Shown piece by piece: positions 32,187-39,240 of a DNA stretch of 39,240 bases. The position numbers and the translations under genes are program-made. Position 1 is the stretch's first letter. Each line of letters opens with the position of its first letter. This DNA is from Paenibacillus sp. LHD-38 (lineage in GTDB: Bacteria > Bacillota > Bacilli > Paenibacillales > Paenibacillaceae): NCBI RefSeq assembly GCF_031157315.1, contig NZ_JAVIFU010000056.1:1-39240 (forward strand). Reading direction: 5' to 3'. A model generated the notes under the pieces. That model was not told the origin of the DNA, did no database searches, and saw nothing but the letters and a program-made list of their open reading frames with translations.

Positions 32187-32837
32187 TCACCTCCAAACCG
32201 TAAGCTTGCGTTCAAGCAAGCGGGCCGAAACGGAGATAAACGAGGATAATACAAAATAAATGAGTAAAAGCAGCCCGAATATTTGTGGCGTCCAGGTATA
32301 GTAATTATTCCGTATAATCATGGCTTCAAAAGTAAGGTCCGACAGTGTTATAAAATAGACGAGTGAAGTTGCCTTCAACAATTCGATCATCAAATTTGCG
32401 AACGGCGGCACCATCCTAGTAACGGCTTGAGGCAAAATAATTCGAAGCATACGCATGCTTCCGGATAAATTCAGCGCTATGCCGGCTTCGTACTGTCCCT
32501 TTGGCACGGCTGCAATCGAGCTTCGAACAATCTCCGATCCATATGCACCAATGTTCAAACCGATCGCAAGTACGGCCGCTGTTAGCTTAGAAAGCTCAAT
32601 ATCAAGAAACGGCAGTGCAAAATAGACCCAAAACAATAGAACGAGCAGCGAACAAGCCCGAAATACTTCAACGTAAACATTAGCTATGCCTTTAACAATG
32701 GTGTAACGGGATGAGCTCGCAAGTCCTGCCGCCGCCGCAAGCAGTAACGAAACGATAGACGACAATGCTGCTACCTGAAGAGTAATGAGTGTCCCGTCAA
32801 GCAATAAGGGAAGCCACTCCAACCATGGCGCGTTCAT
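32187..32837 (-). CDS. ehuC: Ectoine/hydroxyectoine ABC transporter permease
   Basis: HisMQ-family permease of 216 residues. Hydrophobic helices (LITLQVAALSSIVSLLLAAAA; LLVLLFWVYFALPFL), EAA loop (YGSEIVRSSIAAVPKGQYEA) and a C-terminal LLERKL tail. The start codon overlaps or abuts the end of ehuB (stop at 32839-32841), implying translational coupling. Partner of EhuD. Confidence 0.88.
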   Translation of the reverse strand: MNAPWLEWLPLLLDGTLITLQVAALSSIVSLLLAAAAGLASSSRYTIVKGIANVYVEVFRACSLLVLLFWVYFALPFLDIELSKLTAAVLAIGLNIGAYGSEIVRSSIAAVPKGQYEAGIALNLSGSMRMLRIILPQAVTRMVPPFANLMIELLKATSLVYFITLSDLTFEAMIIRNNYYTWTPQIFGLLLLIYFVLSSFISVSARLLERKLTVWR

Positions 32838-32838
32838 C

Positions 32839-33714
32839 TCAAGCCTTACAGAGCTGTGCAGCAGTAGTGTCTTGAGGAAGCTCTTGTTCCGTGAAACCGA
32901 ATTGGCTTAATATTTCCAGCAACTCGCCGGATTCTTTCATTTTGTTAAGCTCGGCATTATATGCCGCTTGGAATGCTTCGTCCCCAAAGCGAAACGCGGT
33001 TGCACCATAACCGCGAATGCTCTCGCCATCTACAGTAGGCTGCTCAAAATCCATAACCCGTTCCAACGTGCTGTCGTTCGCAGCTTCCAAACGGGATTGC
33101 AACGCGGGACCTGTCATTGTCATCGCATCGGCGCGTCCCGATTGCAGGGCACTTATCGCTGCATCTTGGTCCGGTACGATAAGCATGCGATTTTCCGGTA
33201 TTCCGGAAGCCTTCAAATAATCTACCTCGACTGCTCCAGCCATGACCGCAACCTTGGCATCGGCATGCTCCGCAATGGATTGGTAGCTGGTAAGTCCTAG
33301 CGGGTTGCCATTTTTCACTGCGAGTCCTTCCCCGATACTGTATTCCGGATCCGCAAACAATACAGCTTCACAGCGATCCTGTTTAATGAACATTCCTGCA
33401 GTAATCAAGTCAAATCGTTCGGCTTGCAGGCCGGCAATCAACGAAGTAAACTCCGTCAATTCTCCCCTCAGTTCATCGATTTCCAAACGTTTCAAAATAA
33501 TTCGAGCAATCTCAACAGCTTCCCCCGTTAATTCGCCGCTTTCGTTTTTGTAGGCATACGGCTTCTCATTCGCGAAGCCTACAGTTATGTAGCCCTGCTG
33601 CTGTGCTTGAGCCAACGTATCTGTTGCACCCTCGTTATTGCTTCCGCAAGCCGCTAACAACAGCATTGGCAGTGCTAATAAAATAGACAAATTTTTCCAC
33701 ACACCTTCCCACAT
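32839..33714 (-). CDS. ehuB: Ectoine/hydroxyectoine-binding lipoprotein
   Basis: An extracellular solute-binding protein, family 3, of about 291 residues. The lipobox MLLLAAC anchors it to the membrane. Visible: GYITVGFANEKPYAYKNESG, FTSLIAGLQAERFDLITAGM, and the C-terminal lobe with FRFGDEAFQAAYNAELNKM. It captures ectoine or hydroxyectoine for EhuCD. ATG at 33714 has GAGG directly before it, and an in-frame GTG at 33702 may be the real start. First gene of the leftward transporter-biosynthesis operon. Confidence 0.9.
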   Translation of the reverse strand: MWEGVWKNLSILLALPMLLLAACGSNNEGATDTLAQAQQQGYITVGFANEKPYAYKNESGELTGEAVEIARIILKRLEIDELRGELTEFTSLIAGLQAERFDLITAGMFIKQDRCEAVLFADPEYSIGEGLAVKNGNPLGLTSYQSIAEHADAKVAVMAGAVEVDYLKASGIPENRMLIVPDQDAAISALQSGRADAMTMTGPALQSRLEAANDSTLERVMDFEQPTVDGESIRGYGATAFRFGDEAFQAAYNAELNKMKESGELLEILSQFGFTEQELPQDTTAAQLCKA

Positions 33715-33868
33715 CCTCTACATTTATTTTCGAACACCTAATAAGGCTAACATCTATTCCCTGGCTGGTCATTTCCTGAATTGCGTGATAATTCCGCATA
33801 TTTACCATTCTCGTTATCAGGGGGATGCTCACCCAACAAGAACGCCTAATTCCTTCCATATCCTCTCT

Positions 33869-33935
33869 AATCGTATACGATTGAACGGTTTGATTATTGC
33901 TCTATCTATGTTATATAAGATTTATTTATAAATAA
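33869..33935 (-). promoter_or_regulatory. Two 14-bp palindromes upstream of ehuB
   Basis: AATCGTATACGATT (33869-33882) and TTATTTATAAATAA (33922-33935) are perfect palindromes about 155 and 210 bp upstream of ehuB. The GTATAC centre resembles GntR/FadR-type operators. TATAAC/TATAAG-like boxes lie between them. They are the likely control region for the ectoine operon; the regulator is not in this window. Confidence 0.5.
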
Positions 33936-34569
33936 CTCTTCACTCGAGAGAACGATACTTTCTCATACCCCCTTTCCTTTTGCCTAATAAAGAATCTAAT
34001 AAAACAAGCCTATATAAACATTTTTCCTCTGACATATCTCGTCATGAAATCTGAAAAATATCCAAATTTTAACGAATCTCATTTCCGTTATTATTATTAG
34101 TTTTTTTTATTAACACTTCATCCTTTTCATTTGATCTATAAAGCCCATTTAAAGCAAAAACGAACAAATTATTGATTTTATCTTTCAACTTGATCAAGAT
34201 ATATAGGTGGAGGAGCACTCCATCAATCGACATTTCATACCATTCACATAAGAAGCATACGTATGAAAGAAAGATTGTTCAAAGGCAGGTCATTGATTTG
34301 AATTGTCGGTTTTGGTATGAGTAAAAGGGCAACTGTCATGAAAAACCACCTTCTTGAAAGATTTACTTTACGTTTTTTTCCTCTGATAGACAGCTAGTGC
34401 TGCTCGGCAAAGCTAATAATCACGAGCTGCTCGCTAACTTATAACAAACGACAAAGTATGCTAAAATTCGAGGGGATTAACAATGACTCTTTATTCATTA
34501 TTTATCTATAATTAAGTCCTATAACAAGCGATCGAGCGACAAGAAGTATCGTTAAGATAAATCTACATA
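33936..34569. other. AT-rich intergenic region, no gene seen
   Basis: More than 600 bp of AT-rich sequence between the ectoine operon and the IS remains. No frame of interest. The right part probably holds the left flank of the IS110-like fragment. Confidence 0.45.
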
Positions 34570-34584
34570 TTGGGAGAGAATCGA

Positions 34585-34704
34585 ATGGATCCAGTTATTG
34601 GTCTAGATATTTCTAAAGCAGAAAGCCATGGAAAAGCCTTTTTGAGCGTAGAAAAACCGTTCAGAGAAACATTCGATTTCGAACACACACGTGCAGGGCT
34701 AGCG
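34585..34704 (+). mobile_element. IS110-family 5' fragment, second type
   Basis: ATG at 34585 after GGGAGAG. MDPVIGLDISKAESHGKAFL matches the N-terminus of an IS110-family transposase with the first catalytic Asp. Similarity is lost after about 40 codons (near RAGLAK), where unrelated or shifted sequence follows. It differs from the IS110 fragment at 24352-24600. Confidence 0.65.
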
Positions 34705-34807
34705 AAGCAATTTCAATTTGCTCAGGACCTTGCGTATGTATGCAACGAGCATTATCAAAGCCCCGTTGTCCAGTTCTCTGCGAACTTCGTAAAAGCTTTA
34801 GCGTCAA

Positions 34808-35117
34808 GAGCTTTGTAAAGAAATCGGTATCTCCCGAAGTGGATTCTACGCATACGTGAAGCCATTTAACACGGATAAGGATTAGCAGTTGATTCGTGAC
34901 ACTTTTGAATACTATAGAGGCGTGTACGGGTACCGCCAAATTCAATTGTTCCTAGACCAATATCATGGCGTGTGGATGAACAACAAGAAGGTTCTCCGGC
35001 TAATGCAAGAGATGGATCTCCGCTCAAGAGTACGTCGTAAGTAGCATCACAGTACTCGAAACTGGAACTTCGGTGACCGCGTTATTAAGAACATCCTAGA
35101 GAAGGACGTGACTGGGC
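34808..35117 (+). pseudogene. IS3-family OrfB N-terminal fragment with two TAG stops
   Basis: The frame from 34808 reads ELCKEIGISRSGFYAYVKPF, then DTFEYYRGVYGYRQIQLFLD and NNKKVLRLMQEMDLRSRVRR, the helix-turn-helix part of an IS150-type OrfB. TAG codons at 34883-34885 and 35042-35044 interrupt it. The DDE catalytic core is absent. Confidence 0.7.
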
Positions 35118-35634
35118 TGTGGAGAAACTCACTATTCTCGAAGAAGTATCATCGGGGATATTGGTTTCCAGGCTGCAGCGAAGAAATATCGGATTAATAA
35201 AACGACTCTAATGACAGCGTCGGTACAAGCTCTATGGTTCTAAAGGGCTAGAGAGTCGTACACGTAACCGAAGCTATACGGATGAGTTCAAGCATCAAAC
35301 GGTTGGGAAGCAAAAGCGCTATGACAAAGGGTCGCTCTACGACGTGGCAGGAATGGATCGATATTGTCCAATATTGCCTGGCAAATCAGCATGACCACCA
35401 TAAGACAGCAGGACAGTATCAGGTTTACTACCAGCAAGTATACCAATGGGTGAAGTAGTTCGAAGATGGCGGTCAGTATGCGTTAAAGGATGGCCGTAGG
35501 AGAAAGAAAGAGCCTGAAGAGTTAACAGAGGCCGATCGCCAAAAACTCGAGATGAAGAAGATGGAATATGATATCTAACGGCTTCGTGCGGAGAATGCGT
35601 TTCTAAAAAAGTTACGGGATATGAAAATAACGTG
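35118..35634 (+). pseudogene. IS3-family OrfA remnant, frameshifted
   Basis: Pieces in different frames read EKLTILEEVSSG, GDIGFQAAAKKYRINKTTL, RYKLYGSKGLESRTRN, then TWQEWIDIVQYCLANQHDHH, YQQVYQWVK and LTEADRQKLEMKKMEYDI, ending RLRAENAFLKKL. These are the tandem helix-turn-helix and leucine-zipper parts of OrfA. Frameshifts near 35155 and in-frame stops (TAG after YQWVK, TAA after EYDI) inactivate it. It lies downstream of an OrfB fragment, the reverse of normal order. Confidence 0.7.
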
Positions 35635-35639
35635 GAATA

Positions 35640-35882
35640 TATGAGGAATACCTGGAAGATGAAGCATCACAGTACTGTAGCAGATGAATACGCTCTCTTT
35701 GGAATGCAGTGAACACCGAAAACCTCCCATCAAATTTCTGAAATCTCTTAACATTGAGCTTATAAAAGTAAAAGCGAGAAAAAATTAGACGACCTCTTCC
35801 TCTTCCCATTTGAAACCCATAATTGATCGCCATACAATGTACTTATTTCAATTTCTGTTTACGTGTACTTACAGCATTTAAT
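35640..35882. other. No gene seen
   Basis: The short sequence AGCATCACAGTACT occurs here (about 35664) and at about 35043 in the OrfB fragment, a sign of repeated IS debris. No gene assigned. Confidence 0.4.
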
Positions 35883-36180
35883 TCATGGATTTTCAGTACT
35901 GTGGCCATACAACTTCTTCAACATAATTTCAGTCAGAACATAAACAATAAGAAGAAATGAAGCCCCCCAAGCTGATGCTAACTCTCCAAATAAAGAGATG
36001 AATGAAAAACCAATTAATGGGCCTGTAGCAGCCCCTAAATCGGTGGCCATTGAGTATCCAGAAACAATTTTATGACGATTATAACCCGTTGAAAGTTGGA
36101 AAATTTTCGCATCATTTAGAGTCATAAGTACAGTAGATATCAACAGTAGCAAAATCGTAACGCCTAGCCATGTAAACGGT
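35883..36180 (-). pseudogene. C-terminal fragment of an MFS transporter
   Basis: A minus-strand frame without a start reads WLGVTILLLLISTVLMTLND, then GYNRHKIVSGYSMATDLGAA, GPLIGF and FLLIVYVLTEIMLKKLYG, two or three of the last helices of a major facilitator protein. The frame is closed upstream by a stop at about 36183, 14 bp from the left end of the IS3 element. The remainder of the transporter is not found beyond that element. Confidence 0.65.
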
Positions 36181-36245
36181 TAAACAACCGAATATTTGGT
36201 CTCAGTCACTTAAACTAGCGTTGGCGTAGCTTTTCTCCGTTTTTC

Positions 36246-37212
36246 TCACACTTTAACTGTTTTAGCCTGCACTTGTTGCATAGTTACCGATTGACGGAAC
36301 TGCTTCGGAGCCAAATCATATAAACTTCCGTGCATGCGCCGCTCGTTATAAAAGTGAATATAGTTCGTCACGATCTCGTTCGCTTCCTGGTAGTTGCTGA
36401 ACTCATACCGCTGCAGACATTCAGCTTCCAACAGACTGTGGAAGGATTCAATATGCGCATTCTTGTTTGGCGTCTTTGGAGGGATTCTCTCGTGTGTCAC
36501 GTCATACCCTGCACACGCCTCCTCAAAAACATGAGAAATAAACTGTGGCCCGTTATCGGTACGGATCACAGGGCGCTCCTTTGTTTCAAAAAGCTGTCGC
36601 TGCCATAAGGTACGCTGAATCAATCCTGCTGCATGTTTCCCTTCACAGGACAGTCCCATGTGGAAATCGATGACCTCACGGTCTAACACATCAATGACAC
36701 AAAGCAAGTAGAAGAAGCGCTGTTCTCCTGTGATGTAGCCATACTTGATGTCCATCTCCCAGAGTACGTTCGAAGCTTTAATCTCGCGCTTATTGGCCAA
36801 TTTGCGCGGATGCTTTAATCGTTTTCGCCGCTGCGGCTGGAGCATCTCCATCTCATCGAGTAACCGGTATACTTTCTTTTTGTATATCACCAAGTCATAC
36901 TCACGCTGCAAGCAAATCGTCAATTTGCAGTAACCATACACGTCCGTTTCTCCGTTTAAGAGTTCACAGAGCCATTCTTGAATCTGGCTGTCACTAATCG
37001 GTAGGTATGCCTGTTTTGGTCATTGAGAAACCAGGCACAGGCCGACCGCCTTTACGCTTTACAGCGTTTTGGCTGCTTGCCTGTTTCTTTCGGTAATTAT
37101 AGATTTGTTCGCTCACACCTACAATCCGCAGGTTGCGGCTAACTGCATGCCCCAGCTTAATCCATTTATCGGCTATTTCAATTTTGTTCGATAAGCTGGG
37201 TTCTGCTTTTTT
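36246..37212 (-). pseudogene. IS3-family OrfB transposase, frameshifted by a TACC duplication
   Basis: The integrase core has the DDE residues: Asp in WEMDIKYGYI, Asp in VIRTDNGPQFISHV, Glu in NAHIESFHSLLE. The N-terminal part is readable from about 37200: KIEIADKWIKLGHAVSRNL, VGVSEQIYNYRKKQ, KRKGGRPVPGFSMTKTGIP, then in another frame ISDSQIQEWLCELLNGETDV. The break is TACCTACC (minus strand, 37000-37007) where a single TACC would keep the frame. The AAAAAAG slippery heptamer at 37206-37212 joins OrfA to OrfB by -1 frameshifting in intact members. Confidence 0.8.
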
Positions 37213-37505
37213 AACAAGTCACGAAGAACAGCAATCTCCAGATCCTTCTCACCTAGGATCTCCTTCAGTTGTTTGTTTTCACCTTCAAGTGCTTGAAACT
37301 CCTGTGGTGACGGTGAATAGACGCTAATTGCTTTAGCCGAAGAATCTGTTGTCTTCCAATCTGTGTGCTCGGCTCGTTCCATCCAACGGTTCAGCATTTT
37401 CGAATTTATGTTATGGCGACGTGCTACTTGTGCAGCATTCCCGACTTCCTTCGCTTCATGAATCACTTGCTGTTTGAACTCGATCGTAAATCGTCTCCGT
37501 TGCAT
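37173..37505 (-). CDS. IS3-family OrfA
   Basis: About 110 residues. A helix-turn-helix (RRFTIEFKQQVIHEAKEVGN, AAQVARRHNINSKMLNRWME) that binds the IS ends, then a leucine-zipper-like segment (FQALEGENKQLKEILGEKDL) used for dimerisation with OrfAB, ending LLKKQNPAYRTKLK. ATG at 37505 follows GGAGGAG by about 8 bases. The AAAAAAG slippery site near its end allows the fused OrfAB. The frame itself is intact. Confidence 0.85.
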   Translation of the reverse strand: MQRRRFTIEFKQQVIHEAKEVGNAAQVARRHNINSKMLNRWMERAEHTDWKTTDSSAKAISVYSPSPQEFQALEGENKQLKEILGEKDLEIAVLRDLLKKQNPAYRTKLK

Positions 37506-37666
37506 AAAAAATCTCCTCCATTGATTCTTCATCTAGCTTACTACGTTAAGTAACTTAGACTCAAATCCAATTTCGGGGCTTAAGAGATACTATACTTGTC
37601 TATTTTAGACTTCTTAAGGAGATTAAGCTCACACCTAATTTTAAAGAAGTAAGTATCAATACACGT

Positions 37667-37972
37667 ATGCTCGAGGAATTAAGCAGAATATTATTCTATG
37701 GTTTACTTAATCATAAAACAGAGGACCGAAATTTTAAAAAAGAACCTTGCAGAGAGCTACTCTGGAAGGCTTCTTTAGATCCTACTATTAAAGAAAATAA
37801 AGTCTCAGAGTTACTACTAGTCATTAAGCTTACAGGCAAAATAATAGGTAGTGCATTTATTTTCAAACTATTTATTCGTTTCAATTATAGCTTTAAACGC
37901 CTTGTAATTAAGTGGCAGCGTCACATAGAAAACACCTTCATTTTCACACCATTTTTTATCATCTTAAGCTGA
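37667..37972 (+). CDS. Hypothetical protein, low confidence
   Basis: About 101 residues, AT-rich. The N-terminal part is hydrophilic (LLNHKTEDRNFKKEPCRELL) and the C-terminal part hydrophobic (FIFTPFFIIL). The frame is open upstream of ATG 37667 (LTPNFKEVSINTR) with no clear ribosome binding site, so it may be the end of a longer gene cut by the IS3 insertion. It overlaps the end of the leftward gene at 37959. Confidence 0.3.
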   Translation: MLEELSRILFYGLLNHKTEDRNFKKEPCRELLWKASLDPTIKENKVSELLLVIKLTGKIIGSAFIFKLFIRFNYSFKRLVIKWQRHIENTFIFTPFFIILS

Positions 37973-38210
37973 GTTCAGTTGTAACAACGAGGATTTTAGT
38001 CAGTCTCGATACTTTGTTGTAGCTAAGCCAAGCATTTAACGATGAAACGTTAAAGTTAATAAACAATACATCAAATTTATTTTCTTGTAATTTCTTATAA
38101 ACTTCATTACGTTCTGCGATTTCTTCACAATCTTTGATGTTCATTTGTTTACAATAATGAGTGAATACTATCCGCGCAATTTCATCATGGAGAGCGATAA
38201 GCACATTCAT
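37959..38210 (-). CDS. Small receiver-like hypothetical protein
   Basis: About 83 residues: MNVLIALHDEIARIVFTHYC, then KKLQENKFDVLFINFNVSSL and ILVVTTELSLR. The beta-alpha pattern resembles a response-regulator receiver fold, with NFN in place of the usual phosphoacceptor region, so phosphorylation is unlikely. AGGTAG precedes the ATG at 38210. It starts just after the truncated HAD gene. Confidence 0.45.
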   Translation of the reverse strand: MNVLIALHDEIARIVFTHYCKQMNIKDCEEIAERNEVYKKLQENKFDVLFINFNVSSLNAWLSYNKVSRLTKILVVTTELSLR

Positions 38211-38218
38211 ATTTCTAC

Positions 38219-38416
38219 CTAATTAGCAGAAATAAACGTATCTATGCCCATAGTCTTAAACTCTTCACACAAGTTGTACGGTCTTCCTGTTGCGACTACG
38301 ACTTTAATTCCTTTATCAATCAATTTCTTGATTGCTTCTTTTGTGCTTAGGGGGATGCTTCTATCAATTTCACTTAACAGGGTGCCGTCAACATCAAAAA
38401 ATACAACCTTGTACAT
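38219..38416 (-). pseudogene. N-terminal fragment of a Cof-type HAD hydrolase
   Basis: MYKVVFFDVDGTLLSEIDRS (nucleophile Asp in DVDGTLL) and IKVVVATGRPYNLCEEF are motif I and the following ATGRP element of Cof/IIB HAD phosphatases, normally about 260 residues. The frame ends at ISAN, where homologues continue SANG, at a TAG directly followed by the next gene's ribosome binding site. Motifs III and IV and the cap are missing, so it is inactive. Confidence 0.75.
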
Positions 38417-38498
38417 ATTATGAAAAAGGCCTCCCTTGTTATTTTAAACTTCTACCGCCTGATTAACATAACCCTACTGATTACCTCTTAACAAAATG

Positions 38499-38545
38499 AA
38501 GGGCTACCTCGGCAGCCCTTTTGTATTGAACTCCCGTTAGCTTAA
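38499..38545 (-). repeat. GCTAACGGG repeat copy 14 with hairpin
   Basis: Minus-strand order after the RidA stop: TTAAGCTAACGGGAGTTCAA (38545-38525), then AAGGGCTGCC/GGTAGCCCTT (38520-38499, one mismatch), followed by TTCATTTTG. It serves as the RidA terminator. Confidence 0.75.
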
Positions 38546-38563
38546 AAGAGAGGGGAATTATGC

Positions 38564-39022
38564 CTATACCTTAACCTCAAAAATGGAATCAACGATAATG
38601 GGAAGATTATCTCTCAATGAAACTGCCCCGAAGACTGAACGTGCATGAATACCCTTTTCACCAAAAATATCTAGCATTACGTCAGAACAGCCATTTAACA
38701 CCTTATGATGTTCTTCAAAATTTGCATCTGCATTTACGAAACCCTGAATCTTAACAACTCTTTTGACTTTTTCCAAAGAACCTAAAGCTGAATTCAACAC
38801 AGCCAGAATTTCAATCCCGGTCTGCCGAGCAAACTGATAACCTTCTTCGGTTGAATAATCTTTACCTAGCTTCCCACTAGGCTTACCAGTAGGTCCCTTT
38901 CCCGAGACAAACAATAATCCGTTCACTTCAACGAAGTTTGCGTATTTAGCCGCGGGCTCACTAGCATTTGGCAGAACAATTCCTAATGTCTCCAATCTGT
39001 CGGTTACTGTTTGTTCAGACAT
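38564..39022 (-). CDS. RidA family protein (YjgF/UK114)
   Basis: 152 residues, single RidA domain: VNGLLFVSGKGPTGKPSG, then LNSALGSLEKVKRVVKIQGF and the conserved Arg in IHARSVFGAVSLRDNLPIIV. RidA proteins hydrolyse reactive enamine/imine intermediates made by PLP enzymes. It belongs to the longer YjgF subgroup with an N-terminal extension (TDRLETLGIVLPN). ATG at 39022 follows AGGAGG. Repeat copy 14 follows its stop. Confidence 0.85.
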   Translation of the reverse strand: MSEQTVTDRLETLGIVLPNASEPAAKYANFVEVNGLLFVSGKGPTGKPSGKLGKDYSTEEGYQFARQTGIEILAVLNSALGSLEKVKRVVKIQGFVNADANFEEHHKVLNGCSDVMLDIFGEKGIHARSVFGAVSLRDNLPIIVDSIFEVKV

Positions 39023-39092
39023 GGTGTTCCTCCTAAACTTTATTAATTGGAAGAATTATACGCTGTTGCTCCAAAATCAGTCAATACATTCC

Positions 39093-39121
39093 TTCAACAT
39101 AACGTTACCCGTTAGCTTAAT
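39093..39121 (-). repeat. GCTAACGGG repeat copy 15
   Basis: On the minus strand: ATTAAGCTAACGGGTAACGT then TATGTTGAA. It lies 4 bases after the stop of the partial gene at the window edge and in its direction. Confidence 0.7.
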
Positions 39122-39124
39122 AAC

Positions 39125-39240
39125 TCAAACTTCGCAGCTTGAAATAGGCAGATAAGCCTTGAGATAACTGGGCAAACCGGCGATCCATTGTTGTAGTTGA
39201 CTTTTAATTAATTTTGAAAGTTTTTTGTTTGCCGTTGCTG
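39125..39240 (-). CDS. C-terminal end of an unknown gene
   Basis: A minus-strand frame open from the window edge reads ATANKKLSKLIKSQLQQWIA and GLPSYLKAYLPISSCEV, ending at TGA 39125-39127. It is too short to assign. The repeat directly after the stop supports it as a real gene end. Confidence 0.4.
   Translation of the reverse strand, partial: ATANKKLSKLIKSQLQQWIAGLPSYLKAYLPISSCEV

Larger units (their letters stand above)
36197..37563 (-). mobile_element. IS3-family insertion sequence, about 1.37 kb
   Basis: OrfA and OrfB are in the usual order on the minus strand. The ends form an imperfect inverted repeat: TGGTCTCAGTCACTTAAACT at 36197 and, on the other strand from 37563, TGAGTCTAAGTTACTTAACG. 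No clear target duplication is seen. One 4-bp duplication in OrfB disables it. Confidence 0.75.

Noticed and set aside
33635..33931. Short frames upstream of ehuB as a regulator gene
   Set aside because: No helix-turn-helix pattern and no ribosome binding site; the region is better explained as a control region.
375..39121. Calling the GCTAACGGG repeats integron attC sites
   Set aside because: attC needs the R-Y-Y-Y-A-A-C and G-T-T-R-R-R-Y core pair plus a bulged stem. Here the left side reads AGCTAAC, copies are often single, genes lie on both strands, and no tyrosine integrase is in the window.

Overview
The window looks like accessory chromosome from a Paenibacillaceae-type Firmicute (inferred). 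AGGAGG-type ribosome binding sites, a YesM/YesN-like sensor and regulator, LplA-like solute-binding protein remains, a UPF0316 protein and SigZ-like sigma remains all fit. It is a patchwork of intact small genes, decayed fragments and insertion-sequence debris around one well-preserved stress operon.

Layout. 1-1250: end of a membrane protein and a nucleoside deaminase. 1280-5760: decayed locus in which the 5' part of argC, with an apparently intact ArgR-type promoter, is fused to the 3' part of a sugar ABC solute-binding protein, followed by a sensor kinase and AraC-type regulator both broken by TAG stops. 5800-11800: small membrane protein, DUF3885 protein, an unrecognised protein, a HAD phosphatase, a purC fragment, an ankyrin lipoprotein, a 3' remnant of a group II intron and a membrane protein. 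12000-13400: serine resolvase with a small companion gene and repeats. 13600-17460: phosphotransferase, sigma-factor fragment, aldo/keto reductase with divergent MerR regulator and a readable MerR promoter, MmyB-type fragment, lipoprotein. 17700-22560: CTP-synthase-like amidotransferase fragment, LysM-GMC oxidoreductase, and a TetR/quinone reductase/monooxygenase unit with three matching operators. 22690-26680: phosphotransferase, CTP-dependent riboflavin kinase joined to an IS110 remnant, second HAD copy, frameshifted DUF6199 gene and two tiny genes. 26824-33714: ehuBCDA-ectABCD plus a UPF0316 gene, all leftward: uptake and synthesis of ectoine and hydroxyectoine in one operon. 34570-37563: IS110 and IS3 remains, an MFS fragment and a nearly whole IS3-family element. 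37600-39240: small unknown genes, a truncated Cof-type HAD gene, a RidA protein and the end of another gene.

The most unusual feature is a dispersed repeat of about 25 bp (core GCTAACGGG-N5-ATAGTTCAAT) found at about 15 loci. It nearly always lies just 3' of a small accessory gene, reads in that gene's direction, and often supplies its stop codon. It is frequently followed by a terminator-like hairpin and a second copy. It marks unrelated accessory genes (deaminase, TetR, phosphotransferase, riboflavin kinase, RidA, lipoproteins), as a cassette end or mobile 3' module would. It does not match canonical integron attC rules, so its nature is open.
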